A DNA stretch of 10,175 nt. It comes from Flavobacteriales bacterium. Lineage in GTDB: Bacteria; Bacteroidota; Bacteroidia; Flavobacteriales_G; Salibacteraceae. Below, piece after piece: positions 1-7,770 of the stretch (within the stretch, counting starts at the first letter, position 1; every line of letters starts with the position of its first letter). The stretch covers positions 1 through 10,175 of the forward strand of contig DNTB01000009.1 of assembly GCA_003499525.1 (NCBI GenBank), written 5' to 3'. Position numbers and translations under genes: made by a program. Under the pieces are notes generated by a model that worked only from the letters and a program-made list of their open reading frames with translations, had not been told where the DNA came from and did no database searches.

Positions 1-374
1 GGGCAGGTCGCCTTCGTATGGAGCATTTGCCCGATTTTAGCGGTATGACCTATGGTGTTCTTGCTAAACGACTGCTCACCAAGCAGGCCGTTGTTCTCAG
101 TGATGCTAACCCCAGTTATAACGCTATTCAACCCCATGTGGAGCGTCATCAACCTAGCAAAACTGATCCCAAAAAAGCAGCCAAAGCCCTGCCCTGGGTG
201 CATATTGCCATCAGCAATGCCAAACGCGTGTTCCTCGGGATATACCATTCAATATCAGATTGTTGGCTGCAATGCTACCTGAATGAGTTCTGTTTCAAAT
301 TCAACCGAAGGTTTGAACGCCATATATCTGTCAATCAATTATTTACAGTAATCGCTACGAATCAACTACACTAA
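1..374 (+). mobile_element. Right-hand part of an IS1595-family insertion sequence (boundary undefined)
   Basis: The transposase 3' end implies an insertion sequence extending left out of the window. Its right terminal inverted repeat should lie shortly after the stop codon at 374. Without the left end I cannot identify the repeat or target duplication, so the true right boundary lies somewhere in the AT-rich stretch after 374. Confidence 0.6.
3..374 (+). CDS. IS1595-family (ISXO2-like) transposase, C-terminal part, cut by the window edge
   Basis: The reading frame is open from the first bases of the window, so the gene starts to the left. The Met codon at 18 is probably internal, because the residues before it (AGRLR) continue the family pattern GR-(I/V/L)-R followed by an 'IPD.S'-like strand. 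Seen here: HLPDFSG, then VVLSDANPSY, whose Asp (codon 102-104) matches the second catalytic Asp of the DDE-type fold, then WVHIAISNAK, with the Asn codon at 216-218, and the C-terminal YLNEF.FKFNRR signature at about 264-311. The Asn followed by Lys resembles the DDNK variant described for IS1595-type enzymes. The frame ends at a TAA with an ordinary family C-terminus, so the 3' end looks intact. The enzyme would cut and join insertion-sequence ends. Whether the whole element is active cannot be judged because its left part is missing. The family call rests on recognised motifs. Confidence 0.82.
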   Translation, partial: AGRLRMEHLPDFSGMTYGVLAKRLLTKQAVVLSDANPSYNAIQPHVERHQPSKTDPKKAAKALPWVHIAISNAKRVFLGIYHSISDCWLQCYLNEFCFKFNRRFERHISVNQLFTVIATNQLH

Positions 375-712
375 AGCGGATATACATATTTGGAAACTAT
401 ATTAAAATGATCATTAATTATTGGTATTTCAAGGCAGATTGGCAATTCAATATACTGATAAATTGAAAATTAGCGCTTATTTCAGATATTGAGTAATTAT
501 TATCAGCTTTCCATAAGACGATAATTAAAACTCAAGTTTTACCCTGTTTTTCTGCAAATCCGGAAGGAATAACATTGCTCTAAGTGGCAGACCATGACAT
601 AATTTAAAATTGATGGACTCAATTATTCTCATGAGCCCTTTGATTAATAAGATTCAAATGATGCTCAATTTCCATTTGTTTAGCGCACCCTCAAAATCCA
701 TCTGAGCAAAAC
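375..712. other. AT-rich intergenic region without a gene
   Basis: These 338 bases separate the transposase stop from the stop of the TonB-dependent receptor on the other strand. I see no coding frame with family resemblance, no tRNA-like cloverleaf and no spaced direct repeats. The stretch is clearly richer in A and T than the flanking genes. It should contain the right end of the insertion sequence and the 3' untranslated region of the receptor gene. The only notable structure is the imperfect inverted repeat at 489-535. Confidence 0.7.
489..535. repeat. Imperfect inverted repeat, 16-nt arms, 15-nt spacer
   Basis: The left arm TTGAGTAATTATTATC (489-504) and the right arm GATAATTAAAACTCAA (520-535) pair at 13 of 16 positions. 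The outer six and inner six pairs are perfect, and the three mismatches lie between them. The right arm is followed by GTTTT. In RNA this would be a weak, AU-rich stem. It could help end transcription of the transposase gene or be part of an insertion-sequence end, but AT-rich DNA yields such matches by chance. Confidence 0.4.
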
Positions 713-2947
713 CTAAAATGAATAAGTCAAAATTCCTCGAAGGAAAAAAGAAGTTCCGGGAGTGAAGTGTATTTCCTCCACCGGTTCGATTTCATTTCTT
801 AACCTTGATTCGGTAGCAAATTGGGTTTCATTCCATTCGGTATCGAACAGATTTTGTATCTGAAAACCAAGAGAAACTCTTTTCCACGAATACCCGGCAG
901 AGAGATCGACAACTGTATATCCAATGGCGACAATGCTGTTGTCTTCATTGGCAGGTCTATCATCTAAGAACCGCAGGTTGACAGAGCCATACAGCCCCGA
1001 GTGGTGTCGCACAAGAAGGGCAGTGGTAAGGGTGAAATCAGGGGCGAGAGGTATATAGTTCTCACCGTTTTCCTCGTCTATGGACCGTGCATAAGTGTAA
1101 GTTGCGTCTAAATTCCAAAACAACCAATCTAAGGGTTGATATCGGATGCTCAGATCAATACCCTGTCTTTGTGTTCTTCCGCTGGGTTCCACGACGCCGG
1201 CATCGCCCACATAGACAAACTCCTGCTCAAGGTAGAGATACCAATACGCAGCATTGAGGAACAGGCGCGGAAAGGGTTTCCACATAATGCCCAAATCGGT
1301 TCCATAAGCAGCGGGAAGTATATTGTTTTCTCCTTCAAGAATTACTCGGGTGTCATTCGAATGAAAACTCTTTCCGGATTTAAGATAGAACTGAATCTGA
1401 GAATTCAGCGTGTATAAAAAGCTCAACTTAGGGCTGAGAATGCCGCGTTCCTTATTTTGATTTGAATACAAGGTCTGTAAGGCATCTACATATTCAAATC
1501 GGAAATGGTCGTATCGAATTCCAGCATCAACGGTTAATTTACCGTAATTCAGATTCAGGTCAAAATATCCCGCTGAATTGGTTTCATATATATCTCCAAA
1601 TTGGATTGTATTCAGAGTTTCTTTCCTATTGACCGTATTGGAGAGTTCATTGTCCTGAATCTGATCTGCGCGAATATTAAGCCCTAACCGGGCTACCCCG
1701 GTAAAACCGCCGAATTTCAGATCTCGGTTGTACTCACTCAAAAACCCGATGATGTTTCGGCTTTCCTTTTGCCTGATCTGATCGCCATGAATAGGGTCAT
1801 TCAGAAAAAAGGTGAAATTGCTGTAGAGCTCAAAATCGTACCTGACGAAGTAAACTTTGTTTTTTAAGAAGGACTTTTGGTCCAGCATTTTATCGTACTC
1901 GACGGCAAAGTTGCTTCTGCTGGTATATCCTCCTTCGGTATCGTCAATCGCTCCAAACCGGGTAATGGTTCCGTCATCTACCGCTCGTTGCGGGATTTGA
2001 CCTGAGGCATCCCACTTGCTGGAAAAATAAGATGCCGTTACCCCTATTCTGTCATTGGATTTTAAAGCTCCGGAGTATCGGGCAAAAAAGTTGATCCTCG
2101 AAAAATTCTGCGGAGATTCAAAAGGCCCGTCCGTCCCTAAAAGTTCGGATGCTACATACAAGGAGTGCCGTTCAGTATTCAGCAGATTAAACATTCCTAA
2201 AATACGTCGTGTGTTAAACTGGCCGTATTCGAGTTTTAACATGCTCCGCTCAAGATTCTTTTTGGTTTCAAAATTCACATACCCCGCCGTTGAAAAGTTT
2301 CCCCGATCTGTGGCATAGGGTCCTTTGCCAAAATCCAAGTCCTCAATGGTTTCCGGTATCAGGAAATGAAGATCGGCATACCCCTGGCCGTGAGCATGGG
2401 AAACCATATTTACAGGTAGATCATCAACAGTGATCTGAAGATCGGTGCCGTGATCAATATCAAAACCCCGGAGGAAAATTTGCTCTGCTTTCCCTCCTCC
2501 GGCATGCTGTCCAATAAATAATCCCGGTACGGTGCGTAGCACATCCTGGGATGAGTTTACAGGGTTGGTTTTTAGATCCACACTAACCACGGTGTTCAAC
2601 GCATTAACCTGAGGAGAAATACGCACTTCGCTGAGGTCTACAGGTTTTTCGTTCAGTATAATTCGCAGTTCATTCTCGCCAGCGGTTACAGTTGCGACTT
2701 GTGATTGATATCCGATATGGCTGATCCATAAGCTGTCACCAACATCGACCCCTTCGATTGAAAACCTGCCTTTAGAGTCGCTGTGGGTATGGATATTGCG
2801 TTGTGGAGCGAAAATGTAGGCATCTGCAACAGGTTCAGAGTAGCGGTTTAGAATAATTCCATCAACATTCTTTTGCGAGAATGTCGTTTGAATACATGAA
2901 ATCAGTATGATCAATATCAATGGTGCTTTCATCTCTATTACTTTCAT
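713..2947 (-). CDS. TonB-dependent outer-membrane receptor with carboxypeptidase-regulatory-like N-terminal domain
   Basis: A 744-residue outer-membrane transporter that would take up a substrate using TonB/ExbBD energy. Seen in order: a signal peptide (hydrophobic run about residues 8-19, ending near TTFSQ), a CarboxypepD_reg-like beta-sandwich domain (about 27-100, with FSIEGV and GY motifs), a plug domain (about 112-230, with DVLRTVPGL, FLRGFDIDHGTD and the His-rich SHAHGQGYADLH), then a beta-barrel ending in a terminal Phe (LTYSF). It is somewhat shorter than SusC-type receptors and no SusD-like lipoprotein gene follows, so it is not a classical glycan SusCD pair. The listed start is the longest frame. 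A second Met codon at 2932 gives a cleaner signal peptide (MKAPLILIILISCIQ), and a -7-like element at 2950-2957 would put the transcript start almost on the first ATG, so 2932 may be the true start. It lies 77 nt behind the amidohydrolase on the same strand. Substrate unknown. Confidence 0.93.
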   Translation of the reverse strand: MKVIEMKAPLILIILISCIQTTFSQKNVDGIILNRYSEPVADAYIFAPQRNIHTHSDSKGRFSIEGVDVGDSLWISHIGYQSQVATVTAGENELRIILNEKPVDLSEVRISPQVNALNTVVSVDLKTNPVNSSQDVLRTVPGLFIGQHAGGGKAEQIFLRGFDIDHGTDLQITVDDLPVNMVSHAHGQGYADLHFLIPETIEDLDFGKGPYATDRGNFSTAGYVNFETKKNLERSMLKLEYGQFNTRRILGMFNLLNTERHSLYVASELLGTDGPFESPQNFSRINFFARYSGALKSNDRIGVTASYFSSKWDASGQIPQRAVDDGTITRFGAIDDTEGGYTSRSNFAVEYDKMLDQKSFLKNKVYFVRYDFELYSNFTFFLNDPIHGDQIRQKESRNIIGFLSEYNRDLKFGGFTGVARLGLNIRADQIQDNELSNTVNRKETLNTIQFGDIYETNSAGYFDLNLNYGKLTVDAGIRYDHFRFEYVDALQTLYSNQNKERGILSPKLSFLYTLNSQIQFYLKSGKSFHSNDTRVILEGENNILPAAYGTDLGIMWKPFPRLFLNAAYWYLYLEQEFVYVGDAGVVEPSGRTQRQGIDLSIRYQPLDWLFWNLDATYTYARSIDEENGENYIPLAPDFTLTTALLVRHHSGLYGSVNLRFLDDRPANEDNSIVAIGYTVVDLSAGYSWKRVSLGFQIQNLFDTEWNETQFATESRLRNEIEPVEEIHFTPGTSFFLRGILTYSF

Positions 2948-2949
2948 CT

Positions 2950-2957
2950 CAAAATTA
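2950..2957 (-). promoter_or_regulatory. Candidate -7 promoter element before the TonB-dependent receptor
   Basis: Read on the minus strand this is TAATTTTG, matching the Bacteroidota -7 consensus TAnnTTTG. No TTG stands at the expected -33 distance; the nearest is only 12 nt upstream. Transcription would begin near 2943, which favours the Met codon at 2932 for translation. The receptor could therefore be transcribed on its own as well as by read-through from the amidohydrolase. Confidence 0.4.
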
Positions 2958-3024
2958 AGTTGATTCGAACAAGGGTAACAGTGATTCCAGTCACCTAAGT
3001 TTCGAGTAGGAACCCCATTGATCC

Positions 3025-4674
3025 TTATTTTGAAATTGCAAAAACCTGCTTTCCATTCACATAGGTCTGTTCCACCTTGACGGATTCGAAATCCTTCCCG
3101 GAAACGTTCATCAGGTTTTTATTCAGGACTATGAAATCCGCCACTTTCCCTATTTCAAGACTCCCTTTTTCTTCCTCTTCAAAATTCGCAATCGCATTCC
3201 AAATGGTCATGCCCCGAATGGCCTGTTCACGGGTAAGTGCATTTTCCATTTGAAAACCCCCTTCTGGATATCCCATGGCATCCTGTCTGAAAACCGCCGC
3301 ATGAAAAGTCTTTAATGCGGATACGTCTTCAACAGGAAAATCAGTGCCCAGAGCGATAATTCCATTCTGATCAAGGAGATCTTTCCAGGCGTAGGCATGC
3401 TTTATTCGCTCCGCCCCAATGCGATCTTCGGCCCAATACATATCCGAGGTGGCATGAGTGGGTTGTACCGACGGAATGACTGTATAGTTTTTGAACTTAT
3501 TCAGATCTTCAGGATCGACTATTTGAGCGTGTTCAATTCTCCAGCGGCGGTCATTGGGTCCTTGAAGAATATCGCTGTACACTTCGAGTACCATCCGGTT
3601 GGCAGAATCACCAATACAGTGAGTATTCAGCTGAAAATCAAGATTATAAACCAATCTTGCTATCCTTTCAAATTCCTCTTTTGATTGGAGTAGAAGTCCA
3701 TAGTTATCCGGATCATCGGAATAAGGTTTTAAAAGTGCTGCACCCCTCGAGCCCAGAGCTCCGTCCATATAGCACTTAACACTTTTTATAGTCAACTGAT
3801 CTGTCTGCACAGGTCCCCTGGCTAAAAAATGATCCAGACTTGCTGGATCATCAGCTACCATAATATACATTCGGATGGCAAGGCTCCCGGATTCATACAA
3901 CTCCTCGATGGTATTGATGACATCAAGGGTGAGTCCGGCATCTGATACCGAGGTGACGCCATGTTCAAAGCACTTTTCTTGTGCGGAAAAAATGGCTTTG
4001 GCCAATTCCTTCTTGTCCGGTTGAGGGATGTGCATTTTTACGCGATCAACCGCATGGTCTATCATTACACCGGTCATCCTTCCATCTTTCATTACAAACT
4101 CACCTCCGGCTATCGGACGGGCTGGATCGACATTGGCGATAGAAAGGGCTAAAGCATTGGCTACAGCCGCATGGCCATCAATTCGTATCAGAAATACAGG
4201 CCTGTAGGGAAACATTTCACTGAGTTCAATATTCGTTGGGAATTCCTTGACCTCCCAATCATTCTGATCCCAACCGCGACCAGTTATCCAACCGTCAGGA
4301 CGTTTTTTGGCATATTCCCTGACTTTGAGCAGACAATCTTCCCAGGAAGTGGTGCCGGTGAGGTCTACCTGCTGCATTCCCGGCCCCAGGCCAACAAAGT
4401 GACAATGGGCATCGATGAAACCGGGATAGACAAATTTTTGTCTGAGGTCGAGCTGCTCTCTGGCCTGAAACCTGTTTCTAATTTCATGTTCTGCACCTAT
4501 GGCAAGGATACGCCCTGAATCAATGGCCATGGCTTCCGCAGTTTGAAATTGTTGATCGACCATGTAAATGGTGCCATTGTGGACGATGAGATCGATTTTA
4601 TCCTTTTTCAAGTTCGAGCAGTTTATCAATAACAATCCCGAAAGGGCTGTTCCAATTATTAAATTGATGTTCAT
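3025..4674 (-). CDS. YtcJ-like metal-dependent amidohydrolase, lipoprotein
   Basis: A 549-residue amidohydrolase-superfamily enzyme (amidohydrolase family 3, YtcJ type) that hydrolyses an amide, ester or cyclic bond with divalent metal. Visible active-site candidates: the HxH metal motif in PGFIDAHCH (His90, His92), Lys300 in SVKCYMDGALGSR as the likely carboxylated bridging lysine, His352 in NTHCIGDSA, His382 in IEHAQ, and Asp445 in GTDFPVED. All expected metal and catalytic positions seem present, so it should be active. The N-terminus is a lipoprotein signal: hydrophobic residues 4-17 and a lipobox ending LIN-Cys19. The residues after the cysteine (SNLKKDK) lack the acidic run of known Bacteroidota surface-export signals, so a periplasm-facing anchor is more likely; this is inference. 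Its ATG overlaps the TGA of the upstream dehydrogenase (ATGA), suggesting coupled translation. Substrates of YtcJ-type enzymes are rarely known. Confidence 0.93.
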   Translation of the reverse strand: MNINLIIGTALSGLLLINCSNLKKDKIDLIVHNGTIYMVDQQFQTAEAMAIDSGRILAIGAEHEIRNRFQAREQLDLRQKFVYPGFIDAHCHFVGLGPGMQQVDLTGTTSWEDCLLKVREYAKKRPDGWITGRGWDQNDWEVKEFPTNIELSEMFPYRPVFLIRIDGHAAVANALALSIANVDPARPIAGGEFVMKDGRMTGVMIDHAVDRVKMHIPQPDKKELAKAIFSAQEKCFEHGVTSVSDAGLTLDVINTIEELYESGSLAIRMYIMVADDPASLDHFLARGPVQTDQLTIKSVKCYMDGALGSRGAALLKPYSDDPDNYGLLLQSKEEFERIARLVYNLDFQLNTHCIGDSANRMVLEVYSDILQGPNDRRWRIEHAQIVDPEDLNKFKNYTVIPSVQPTHATSDMYWAEDRIGAERIKHAYAWKDLLDQNGIIALGTDFPVEDVSALKTFHAAVFRQDAMGYPEGGFQMENALTREQAIRGMTIWNAIANFEEEEKGSLEIGKVADFIVLNKNLMNVSGKDFESVKVEQTYVNGKQVFAISK

Positions 4675-5426
4675 TTTTTAATGACGGTTGTGCTGTTTGC
4701 TTGTGCTGTTGGTAAAATAGTCATGTCAGCAATGTTCATGTGAGGTGGCCGGGATACAGCAAAAAGGATGCAATCAGCAATGTTTGCGGCAGTAAGTGGT
4801 TCATATCCTTGATAAACTTGTTTTGCTCTTTCCTTATCTCCATGAAAGCGAACTTCTGAGAATTCAGTCTCTACCAGACCAGGGGCAATATTCGTTACCC
4901 GGATATTATGATGAACGAGGTCAATGCGCATGGCCTCTGACAAAGCATCAACAGCATGTTTAGAGGCACAATATACATTTCCATTAGGGTAAACCTCTTT
5001 TCCCGCTATGGAGGCCACATTGATAATATGACCAATTTTTCTTTCTACCATCCAGGGAATAACAGTTCGGCTCACGTTTAGAAGTCCTTTTACGTTGGTA
5101 TCTATCATAAGATCCCAATCATCCAGGTTTCCCTTATCGATAGGATCAAAACCTGCTGCCAGTCCGGCGTTATTGACTAACACATCAATTTGTTTCCATT
5201 TTTCCGGAAGAGCCTCGAGTGCATACTGCGTTTCATCGCGGTCACGAACGTCAAATACAAGAATCTTACATGATACTTTATGTTGTTCAACTTCAGTTTT
5301 TAATTCTTCCAGTCTTTGTTTCCGTCTTCCAGTCAGGATAAGTCGATATCCATTTAAACCCAGGCTAAAGGCCGCGGCCTTTCCAATACCGGAAGTGGCC
5401 CCTGTAATTAATGCTGTTTTTATCAT
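4671..5426 (-). CDS. YdfG-like short-chain dehydrogenase (NADP-dependent 3-hydroxy acid dehydrogenase type)
   Basis: A 251-residue classical short-chain dehydrogenase/reductase, close to full family length. Cofactor motif TGATSGIG (8-15), Asp59 in FDVRD, NNAG (85-88), Asn111, and the catalytic Ser139, Tyr152 and Lys156 (YCASK) are all present, followed by APG at 181-183. The pair of arginines in TGRR (32-35) suggests preference for NADP(H). Several stretches (LVNNAGLA, MIDTNVKGL, TEFSEVRFHGD) closely recall E. coli YdfG, which oxidises serine and other 3-hydroxy acids and reduces malonic semialdehyde. That functional transfer is inference from remembered similarity. It is the first gene of a minus-strand series, with the amidohydrolase start nested in its stop codon and the TonB-dependent receptor behind. 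A -7-like element lies at 5447-5454, and it is divergent from purL. Confidence 0.93.
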   Translation of the reverse strand: MIKTALITGATSGIGKAAAFSLGLNGYRLILTGRRKQRLEELKTEVEQHKVSCKILVFDVRDRDETQYALEALPEKWKQIDVLVNNAGLAAGFDPIDKGNLDDWDLMIDTNVKGLLNVSRTVIPWMVERKIGHIINVASIAGKEVYPNGNVYCASKHAVDALSEAMRIDLVHHNIRVTNIAPGLVETEFSEVRFHGDKERAKQVYQGYEPLTAANIADCILFAVSRPPHMNIADMTILPTAQANSTTVIKK

Positions 5427-5446
5427 CGATTGTGAAATAAAGAGTT

Positions 5447-5454
5447 CAAAAGTA
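5447..5454 (-). promoter_or_regulatory. Candidate -7 promoter element for the dehydrogenase-amidohydrolase operon
   Basis: The minus strand reads TACTTTTG, a match to TAnnTTTG. The transcript would start near 5441, giving a leader of about 15 nt before the ATG at 5426. The nearest TTG upstream is 26 nt away, too far for a standard -33 element, so support comes from the -7 motif and its position only. Confidence 0.45.
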
Positions 5455-5503
5455 ATGGGGTAAGTTTAATATGTGGAGTCCAATATATAAAGGTTGACCT
5501 GTA

Positions 5504-5511
5504 TACATTTG
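5504..5511 (+). promoter_or_regulatory. Candidate -7 promoter element of purL
   Basis: TACATTTG, within TATACATTTGC, an 11-base string that also occurs at the rRNA promoter (9227-9237). Transcription from here would begin near 5517 and leave about 13 nt before the ATG at 5530. No well-placed -33 TTG is seen. The imperfect palindrome AGGTTGACCT (5491-5500) lies just upstream. Confidence 0.5.
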
Positions 5512-5529
5512 CAGCGAAAATCGCTCCTT

Positions 5530-7770
5530 ATGGCAAACCCGGACATTGCGCCGTCAACACTTGATCAGGCAAAAGATTTAGGCCTCCTTCCAGAGGAATA
5601 TGAGAAGATTAAGGTCATTCTTGGCCGAAACCCAAATTTTACGGAGCTGTGCATTTATTCTGCGTTGTGGAACGAACATGCTTCTTACAAGAACTCCATC
5701 AAATGGTTAAAAACCCTGCCCAAGAAGGGAGCCCATATTCTGGTAGAGGCAGGAGAAGAAAATGCAGGGTTGGTTGATATCGGGGGCGGATTGGCCTGTG
5801 CATTCAAAATAGAATCTCACAATCACCCTTCGGCCATTGAGCCCTATCAGGGAGCGGCTACCGGTGTTGGTGGAATCAACCGCGATATTTTTACAATGGG
5901 TGCGAGGCCCATTGCTCAGCTCAATTCTCTTCGATTTGGAAACCCGGATATGGATCGAACTAAATGGCTAGTTAAGGGGGTAGTAAAAGGTATTGGAGAT
6001 TATGGGAATTCATTCGGTGTGCCCGTTGTTGGAGGAGAAGTGCAATTTGATGATTCGTATAACACGAACCCATTAGTAAATGCCTTCTCTGCTGGTATAG
6101 TAGAAGTTGACAAAACCATCAGTGCGGTATCCTACGGAGTAGGTAATCCCGTTTATATTGTCGGCTCGGCAACAGGCAAAGACGGAATACACGGCGCTTC
6201 TTTTGCTTCAAAAGATATAACGGAAGAATCCTCAGAAGATTTACCATCAGTTCAAGTCGGAGATCCCTTTCAGGAAAAACTACTTCTGGAGGCGACACTC
6301 GAGTTAGCACAAACTGATGCTATTGTTGGTATGCAGGATATGGGCGCTGCCGGACTCATCTGTTCCAGTTCCGAAATGAGTGCTACTAAAGGCTTTGGAA
6401 TGATGATCGATCTTGACAAAGTTCCTACCCGGCAGGATGATATGAAAGCATTTGAACTCTTGCTTTCGGAATCTCAGGAGCGCATGCTCGTGGTAGTGGA
6501 AAAAGGAAAAGAATCCGTCGTTGAGGCCATTTATGATAAATGGGATTTACACGCTGAAAAGATCGGAGAGGTAACTGAAACGGGGCGCTTACATTTTCAT
6601 AAGAATGGAATTCGTGTGGCTGATGTTCCGGCAGAATCCCTGGTATTGGGCGGGGGAGCACCCGTTTATGAAAGAGAGTATAAGGAGCCCGCATATTACA
6701 AATTATATCAGGAATTTGATCCTAATTCCATTCCAGTACCTCAGAGCATGGAAGAGATAGAGCAAATTGCTCGTTTCCTGATCGGTCATCCAAATATCGC
6801 ATCAAAAAAATGGGTCTGGGAGCAATACGATTCCATGGTGGGTACCCGGAATATGGTAACTAACGAACCAGCCGATGCCGCTTTGGTAAATATAAAAGGC
6901 ACAGATCGAGGTTTGGCAATGACTCTGGATTGTAATTCCAGGTATGTTAAGGCTGATCCATACATCGGAGCTCAAATAGCAGTTGCTGAAGCTGCGCGAA
7001 ATATAGTCTGTTCCGGTGGTGAGCCTTCAGCAATTACTAATTGTTTGAATTTCGGAAACCCCTACAACCCGGAGTCGTACTGGCAATTCGTAAATGCCGT
7101 TAAAGGTATGGGGGACGCGTGCGCACGGTTCGAAACCCCTGTAACTGGCGGTAATGTCAGTTTCTATAATCAGTCTGTAATCAACGGAGTTGAAACCCCG
7201 GTGAACCCTACACCAACCATTGGTATGATAGGTCTTCTGGACAAGAGCAACAAAATGGGACTTTCCTTTAAAGAAGAAAACCATAGCATTTTCCTTCTTG
7301 GAACACAAACCGATGATCTGGCATCGTCTGAATACCTTTATTCCTATCATTCCCAAAAGGAATCTCCTGCTCCATACTTCGATTTAAATGATGAGGTAAA
7401 ACTGCAGAATCTAATTAAGCAGCTTATCCGGAATAAGGTAATACATTCAGCTCATGATGTTTCGGATGGAGGACTTGTTACAGCATTACTCGAATCGGCA
7501 ATGCCCAAAGAAATTGGGTTTCAAATCAATTCCGATGATAACCACAGGATCGATGCATTCTTGTTCGGCGAAGGACAGGGGAGAATAGTAGTTTCATGTT
7601 CACCAGATATGGATGATACCCTGAATGATCTTTCGACATCGGCGGGTGTAGCCGTTTTCAAATTAGGTAAAACCACACTTGAAAAGGTTGAAATTGACAA
7701 TAATTCCCTGGGATCGGTGCGTGAATGGAAGGCCATTTACGAAAATGCCCTTGAAAAAAAGCTCTCCTGA
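5530..7770 (+). CDS. purL: Phosphoribosylformylglycinamidine synthase subunit PurL
   Basis: The 745-residue protein is the ATP-dependent synthetase subunit of FGAM synthase, which converts formylglycinamide ribonucleotide plus ammonia to FGAM in step four of de novo purine synthesis in the cytoplasm. Numbered from the ATG at 5530, it shows NEHASYKNS (48-56, containing the conserved His50), KIESHNHPS (93-101), the glycine-rich ATGVGGINRDIFTMGARP (110-127), further glycine-rich motifs VPVVGGEVQF and TGGNVSFYN of the repeated AIRS-like halves, and HDVSDGGL near the C-terminus. Length fits the small PurL type (about 740), which lacks the glutaminase domain, so separate PurQ and PurS are expected elsewhere. 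The frame can be extended to a TTG at 5494, but that codon lies upstream of the predicted -7 box and adds residues outside the family pattern, so 5530 was chosen. The gene ends exactly one base before the convergent barrel gene's stop. Confidence 0.97.
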   Translation: MANPDIAPSTLDQAKDLGLLPEEYEKIKVILGRNPNFTELCIYSALWNEHASYKNSIKWLKTLPKKGAHILVEAGEENAGLVDIGGGLACAFKIESHNHPSAIEPYQGAATGVGGINRDIFTMGARPIAQLNSLRFGNPDMDRTKWLVKGVVKGIGDYGNSFGVPVVGGEVQFDDSYNTNPLVNAFSAGIVEVDKTISAVSYGVGNPVYIVGSATGKDGIHGASFASKDITEESSEDLPSVQVGDPFQEKLLLEATLELAQTDAIVGMQDMGAAGLICSSSEMSATKGFGMMIDLDKVPTRQDDMKAFELLLSESQERMLVVVEKGKESVVEAIYDKWDLHAEKIGEVTETGRLHFHKNGIRVADVPAESLVLGGGAPVYEREYKEPAYYKLYQEFDPNSIPVPQSMEEIEQIARFLIGHPNIASKKWVWEQYDSMVGTRNMVTNEPADAALVNIKGTDRGLAMTLDCNSRYVKADPYIGAQIAVAEAARNIVCSGGEPSAITNCLNFGNPYNPESYWQFVNAVKGMGDACARFETPVTGGNVSFYNQSVINGVETPVNPTPTIGMIGLLDKSNKMGLSFKEENHSIFLLGTQTDDLASSEYLYSYHSQKESPAPYFDLNDEVKLQNLIKQLIRNKVIHSAHDVSDGGLVTALLESAMPKEIGFQINSDDNHRIDAFLFGEGQGRIVVSCSPDMDDTLNDLSTSAGVAVFKLGKTTLEKVEIDNNSLGSVREWKAIYENALEKKLS

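Noticed and set aside
1136..1417. Open frame on the plus strand inside the TonB-dependent receptor gene
   Set aside because: It is antisense to a clearly coding receptor, has no family resemblance and no promoter or ribosome-site support. Other antisense frames in the amidohydrolase, purL and 16S regions were dismissed for the same reason.
713..2947. SusC-like glycan importer
   Set aside because: No SusD-like gene follows and no glycan-degrading genes are nearby; the general TonB-dependent receptor call is safer.
3003..3025. AGGA...TCCT inverted repeat behind the amidohydrolase as terminator
   Set aside because: Four-pair arms with a ten-base loop and no T tract do not make a credible terminator.
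5494..5529. TTG start giving purL 12 extra residues
   Set aside because: The codon lies upstream of the predicted -7 box, and the added residues do not match PurL N-termini.
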